This document shows, piece after piece, positions 59,325 to 64,000 of a stretch of DNA of 64,000 nucleotides. The translations under genes and the position numbers were made by a program. The notes beneath the pieces are model-generated. The model was not told where the DNA came from, did not search any database, and saw nothing but the letters and a program-made list of their open reading frames with translations. How positions within the stretch are numbered: the first letter of the stretch is position 1; every line of letters starts with the position of its first letter. Source of the DNA: Thuidium tamariscinum (lineage: Eukaryota > Streptophyta > Bryopsida > Hypnales > Thuidiaceae); the NCBI GenBank assembly GCA_947034885.2, contig OX344752.2, positions 20,917,386 through 20,981,385 on the forward strand, given 5' to 3'.

Positions 59325-60777
59325 GCTTCAAGTCTCAATGTATGCGTTGCTTCAATTCCAGCTGTTGATTTATCGATCCCGGCCCTGCACGTACAGATGG
59401 ATTGGATCATCGAATTGAAGGTTCGATCAGCTAACATCGAAAATAAATGAAACGGACTTCATGTAATGATCAAAAGTACATTCCTGCTGATCGACAGATT
59501 GCGATTGTCATCTGTCAGTTCATTTCAAGGCAACATGAAGAAATCAACAGAGGAAATTAAGCAGGAAAGATATTGAAATGAATTCTACAGAAAATTAAGT
59601 TCTATATCAATCTTTTGGAATTAACTTCTTAGATCGTGCATGTTGCTTCGAAGTTAGCTACATCAGACAAAAGTTAGATCGGAAGTCTGATTTTGCACTG
59701 ATCCTCACAAATCTATACTGTCTATTGACAATTTTGCAATAGCTTAGTATTACACTATGCAATATTTGCAGCTACATGAGATCGATTGCATTAAATCTTG
59801 GAATAGTCTAGTCATAGATATACATTCATTTGGTTCTGTAAACCCAAGACTTTTGCAACAAATTTGCAGCTTTTCGCAATGACTCGCTAGAGAACATGAG
59901 ATTTAATTAATTAAGTAAACCGCTTCAAAACCAGTGCAAAACAACAATGAATTGACGATGAGTTGCGCGCACCGCTACTTTCTGTTGGAGAGACGTAGCG
60001 TGGATATCAAGCTAGGTAACATGAAAAACTAGCGGAAACTACCAGCTAGAAAGATTCGTATTGAAATCGATCTTACAGCAAATTAAGCTCTTTTGGGGGA
60101 ACTAGATTACAATGTTAATATATAATTAATCAGAAAAAGATGCAATTAGAAGGTGATGATAGCTAGAGAAGGACAGAAGGTGGAAGAACTGATCGAGGCT
60201 AGGGAAAGAAATTAAAGTACGTACCAGACCGGCCTGTTGGGACTTGGGAAATGAATCGATTGACTTTCTAGAAGCGAATGGGTTGCCAATAAGTTTTCGA
60301 ACTTCTTCGTGTCTGTCAGTGAGAAGAAAATCGTTAGTACTGTCACAAGACCAGAACACAACTAGCTACTTAGAAGGTTAACGTCGTCGTCGTCGTCGTC
60401 GCTGCATCTTAATCGATCGATCAGTTCATGTTGCAAGATTGAAGCTCGGATTGAAGGTTTACCTCGAATCCTCCACGCACATCGATAGCATGCATCTGAA
60501 AAGCTCAAGAGAATCATGCAAGCTAGCTAGCTAGATTGTGAACAGAGCATCTGATCACGAAAATTAGTGAAGGCGGGCTTAATTACCTCGAATTCTCCAC
60601 GGCGCGCAGTTGGTGCTGGTTGTCCAAGGATTCTCGACAACAATGGAGAAGAGAAACGAACCTGATTTTGCTTGAGCTTATGCTGCTGCCTGCCTTGAAT
60701 GATGTCAATGCACACAATACAACAGCTCCTTGCAAAAGTCGAAATGTGCAGCTATACCACTATGAGTACATTTATAT
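59325..60777 (-). promoter_or_regulatory. Probable spliced 5' leader and TATA promoter of SPH-like gene 2
   Basis: A TATA-like box (minus-strand TATATAAA) lies at about 60770-60777. Downstream on the minus strand are several exon-like blocks ending in donor motifs: 'aagcaaaatcag' then GTTCGT (near 60663), 'gtggagaattcgag' then GTAATT (near 60590), 'gtggaggattcgag' then GTAAAC (near 60465, with a preceding 'ttttcag') and 'ggccggtctg' then GTACGT (near 60225). The two near-identical donor exons are noteworthy. They do not form a continuous protein, so they are read as untranslated exons. A (CGT)6 microsatellite sits at 60385-60402 and a CTAG repeat at 60519-60534. Confidence 0.4.
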
Positions 60778-61125
60778 AGACAAGCCGGGGGAAACATGAA
60801 ACCTAGGATCGGAGGATAAAAATTTCAGACGCGGAGACAGATCCACAGCCGCGGGAAAATGAACAAATGATTTGAATGTATTGTTGAAAAGATAAAGATA
60901 ATAATAGTCAAACAAGGCAATCTTTGAATTTGGGGAGGTTAGACTTGAGGTGTTGGGGCACTCAAGGATTGAAGGGTTAAAAGGGATGAAAATGAAACTC
61001 AAGTAAGGATGGGTGATTGCAAGAGACACCTGTATTATATGTTGCATTTTGCAATAGTAATCATGACTTTTTTTGAAGTACTTTAAAATTAGAAAATTAA
61101 TTTTAAAAAAATTTAATACACCTTT

Positions 61126-61903
61126 GGGTCATTGCAAGAAAGGGTGGAGAAAGGTGATATTATTTGTTGTCATAATTGGACATACTCTCTCATTGTTTGC
61201 AATAACTTTTGAAACACAAGTCAAATGAACATGAAATTTTTATTGAAGATGTCTAATTTTATAGTTATCAGTTTATCACATCTCTTATTTTTCAAAAATT
61301 AATAAAAATTATTTTATATTTAAAAATTATTTTTGTTAATTTGTCACAAGTTGAGGTTTAAAGGTTTTCACTATGTTATGAGCTTGTAAATTTTAATATT
61401 TGGAGTTGAAACTTTCATGGTCTACTTGCATAATAAAAAAACTTGTATCTATCAAAGGAAATCTAAAAATATATTATTTTAAGTCCTCCACATGAAAAAA
61501 CTTGTATCTATCAAAAGAAATCTAAAAATATATCATTTTAAGTCCTCCACATGAGTACAAACAACACTTTTGTTGCGTGCAATTTTTGAATATTGAAGAT
61601 GGTTCTTGGATCTTTTTTTTGGTGAAATGTCATCAATATCAATTCTTCCTAAATGGCCAATTTTTAGTTTTAGGAAAAATTCCTTTCTCTATTTTCTATA
61701 AATTAAAATCTGAAATTAAAGTAACAAAACTATTTTCATGAGATTTTTCACTTTTCTAGTTCACCTACTTAGAAAAATTTTCTATACTTTTCCTTCTTAG
61801 GGTATCTTCTTAAATCATTTTTCTAATTTTAAAGTACTCCCGAAAAAAATAGGAATACTATTGAAAACGCTATGCTTTTTGAATGTCCTTTCTTGCAATG
61901 ACC
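61126..61903. mobile_element. Family C-like element (GGGTCATTGCAAG), nested, 778 bp
   Basis: Ends GGGTCATTGCAAGAAAGG and CCTTTCTTGCAATGACC. CCTTT is duplicated on both sides (61121-61125, 61904-61908). The TIR differs from the host's (GTCATTG against GTGATTG), so it is a sister subfamily. 'ggtgaaatgtcatcaatatc' and 'ttctagttcacctacttaga' inside are diverged inverted relatives of the family C body. Confidence 0.75.
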
Positions 61904-62107
61904 CCTTTGAGACAAATATAGTAAGGTACTCAAGGAAGGAATTGCATAAAAAAGATTCTCGTGGGAGAACTTGAAAAGTGCCAAACCTCATGAAAATACA
62001 TATCTTCATGTTGTAATGAGGGAAAAATAGTAAAAATTAATAAATACAAAAAATAAAAAGTGGCCATTTGCAATACCAAAATAATATTTTATATGTTCCA
62101 AAATACA

Positions 62108-62357
62108 TACTATAAGAAACTTTCGTTTTTGGTAACAAGTCTAATTTTTTTAAACAGATTTTGGGTAATATGTAGGTGATAATTAATGCAATAACTCCAT
62201 ATTTTTCAACTCCATATATGTCAACTAAAACATTCAACATAACATCAATGTTGACATAAAAATATGGATTTGTTGCATTACACGTCACTTGGACATCACC
62301 TAAAATCCATTTAAAAAAATTGAGGCTCATCACTTAAAATATGAATTTTTTATAGTG
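62108..62357. mobile_element. CACTA-like miniature element, about 250 bp, nested
   Basis: Left end TACTATAAGAAACTTTCG; right end 'gaattttttatagtg', i.e. CACTATAAAAAATTC when inverted. ACA flanks both sides as a 3-bp duplication. CACTA-type ends with 3-bp duplications define the CACTA (En/Spm) superfamily. The interior folds: 'aggtgataattaatg' region against 'cacttggacatcaccta'. The host sequence without this insertion matches the uninterrupted element at 56.9 kb ('caaaatacaagcagaa'). Confidence 0.7.
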
Positions 62358-62501
62358 ACAAGCAAAAAGAAGCTCACTTTGTAGACTTCCATACCACATA
62401 AAATTTACTATTTTTAAAAGTCCTTCCTTAAAGAGCTAAAAGTCTAATATAAGACTCTCTCATCCAAATTTCATCTTAAAATCATTAAAAAAGGTACTCC
62501 T

Positions 62502-63202
62502 GGGTGAATGCAAAAAACACTTGTATTATTTTGTATCACACAATATGTGTTGATTTGTTTTTTGGCCATAATTTTTGTGTTTTAACTTGAAATGACTCGA
62601 AATTTGTAGAGAAGGTATTCATGACTATTCTAGACTTTGTATAATTCTTTTGTAATTTTTAAAAATATTTTAATATTTAAAAACAGATCCCGATTGAATT
62701 TCACAAATACTAATTTAGAGGATTCTCGTACTATTGAGTACCTTTTTTTAAAAATGATTTTGAGCTCAAATTGGATGATGTGGTCTTCTAGTAGACTTAT
62801 AACTTCCTAAAGATGGGAATTTTTAAGAAAAAAATTTATGTGGTATACAAGTCTATAAAGTGAGCTTCCTTCTACATTTTTTTGGAAACATGTAAAAAAT
62901 GATTTTGGTGATTCTTTTGATGAATAACCATCTCCATAAAGTTCTTGCATATGAGATTTCTTTTTGAATTTCTTACTAATTAAAACATCAAAGTATGTAA
63001 TTTCTTGAGATTTGGCACTTTTCAAGTTCTCCTACTTAGAGATTTTTTTAACAAATTTTTCTCAATGATTTTCTTTATCTTAAAGGTGTTTATGTTAGTC
63101 ATATTTTTTAGAATTTTTAGAATTTTTTTTTTCTAATTTTAAAGTATTCTTGAAAATATCAGCCAAATGCAACAAATAGTACAAGTGTTTCTTGCATTCA
63201 CC
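62502..63202 (-). mobile_element. Family C TIR element, nested and inverted, 701 bp
   Basis: Ends GGGTGAATGCAAAAAACACT and AAGTGTTTCTTGCATTCACC; CTCCT flanks both sides (62497-62501, 63203-63207). Read in reverse it matches 56588-57310 ('ttggccataatttttgtgtt' against 'aagttatggccaaaaaac', and the 'tttggctgat' region). It splits the host at 'ggtactcct|tagtacta'. Confidence 0.8.
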
Positions 63203-63438
63203 CTCCTTAGTACTAAAAACTCCTAAACTACAAAGTGTGACATTCAATTGAGGTCTATTTTTGGATAGTAAATTATTTTTGAAAATTATAAAAGAATTAG
63301 AGAACATGAATGATAATCATGAGTACCTTCCATATAAATCTTGAGTCATTTGAAGCCAAAATACAAATATTATGGCCAAAAAACAAAGCAATACACACTA
63401 CGTGACACAAATTAGGACAAATATTTTTTGCAATCACC

Positions 63439-64000
63439 TAAATAGATATTCTTTCTTAAATTGATAGTTAGATTGTTTAGATTCTTATAAACAAAAAAAA
63501 GCTTAATCCTTGTCAAAAAATGAGGAAGCCAATATTCCAACCTTGTCAAGGCATTTAAATATCCTTACTAATTCCTTGATTTCCTTCAAACAATTACTTA
63601 TTTCGAAAATGATAACCTTGAAGAGTTTAAGAATTTATCCATCTATTATATTGTAGACTACATTGGATTAACTGATTAAGGTTCTGATTTGTTCCCTTAG
63701 TTCAAACAATTAACCAAATGTTACAATAGTTTAATTTGGAATGTGAACCTCTTAGGTTTTATAATTCTACTATGAGTGAGAAGGTACTCTTACACATGTG
63801 TGTAAACCCATAACTACCTAGGTGACCATATATAGTTGTGCAAAAAATTTCAACTCAAATTTGAATGGACAATTAAATTCCTTTGACCATTTTGAAATTA
63901 TTTTTGAGCAGTTTTTAGAATTAACTATTGAAAAGTTTCATTTTCTTTTATAGAAAATAAATAAATATTTGATTATTTAGGGGTCTTCAAAGACATGTAT
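63439..64000. other. Spacer at the right edge
   Basis: AT-rich. 63800-64000 resembles 29600-29780 ('cctaggtgaccatatatagt' against 'cctaagcaaccatatatggt'; 'ggggtcttcaaagacatgta' against 'ggggtcttcaaaagcatgta'), so it is a dispersed repeat of unknown ends. No gene seen. Confidence 0.5.

Larger units (their letters stand above)
61011..63438 (+). mobile_element. Family C TIR element, host of a nested insertion cluster
   Basis: Outer ends GGGTGATTGCAAGAGACACC (61011) and 'tttttgcaatcacc' (63438). Its own body, after removing three insertions (61126-61903, 62108-62357, 62502-63202), matches the single element at 56588-57310 in order: 'ggagaacttgaaaagtgcca', 'atacatatcttcatgttgta', 'gctcactttgtagacttcca', 'ctcatccaaatttcatctta', 'taaactacaaagtgtgacat'. 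No clear target duplication was found. Confidence 0.7.

Noticed and set aside
58911..59450. Plus-strand 179-codon frame
   Set aside because: It is antisense to SPH-like gene 2, which has a signal peptide and family motifs; the plus-strand product has neither.
1..64000. Retrotransposon or viral remnants
   Set aside because: No reverse transcriptase, integrase, gag-like or capsid motif, and no long terminal repeat pair, was recognised in any frame.

Overview
This is a nuclear segment of a land-plant genome. The genes are split by short, canonical GT-AG introns. They include a plastid-targeted glutamyl-tRNA reductase of plant (HEMA) type and a class II histone deacetylase with the N-terminal RanBP2 zinc finger of plant HDA15. 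Short introns, low gene density and divergent S-protein-homologue-like genes would fit a non-seed plant such as a moss, liverwort or lycophyte, but this is inference and the species is not identified. No rRNA, tRNA, CRISPR or prokaryotic operon was seen.

Layout. 1-1716 (minus): the 5' half of an HDA15-type deacetylase, running off the left edge, with a telo-box-bearing leader/promoter to about 2.8 kb. 2.8-12 kb: AT-rich spacer with several families of short terminal-inverted-repeat (TIR) elements. 12.66-16.46 kb (plus): complete HEMA in five exons. 17-33.7 kb: gene-poor spacer packed with TIR elements and hairpins, including Stowaway-like, AGAGCATCC-type and AGGTAGG-ended families. 34.73-40.27 kb (plus): a seven-exon gene for a long disordered protein whose C-terminal part resembles a Prune/exopolyphosphatase DHH domain that has lost most metal-binding residues. 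40.3-53 kb: spacer with more TIR elements and an 870-bp foldback repeat. 53.3-60.8 kb: a cluster of small secreted S-protein-homologue-like genes (two intact, one pseudogene, at least two relic C-termini). 61-63.4 kb: a nest of TIR elements inserted into one another.

The three housekeeping-type genes (chromatin deacetylation, tetrapyrrole synthesis, DHH-like protein) have no evident functional link. The S-protein-homologue-like cluster grew by local duplication. One copy was broken by a 723-bp TIR element flanked by a 5-bp TTTAA duplication, and the same family forms the nest at 61-63.4 kb. Most of the window is the product of repeated insertion of short non-autonomous DNA transposons; no transposase gene was seen.
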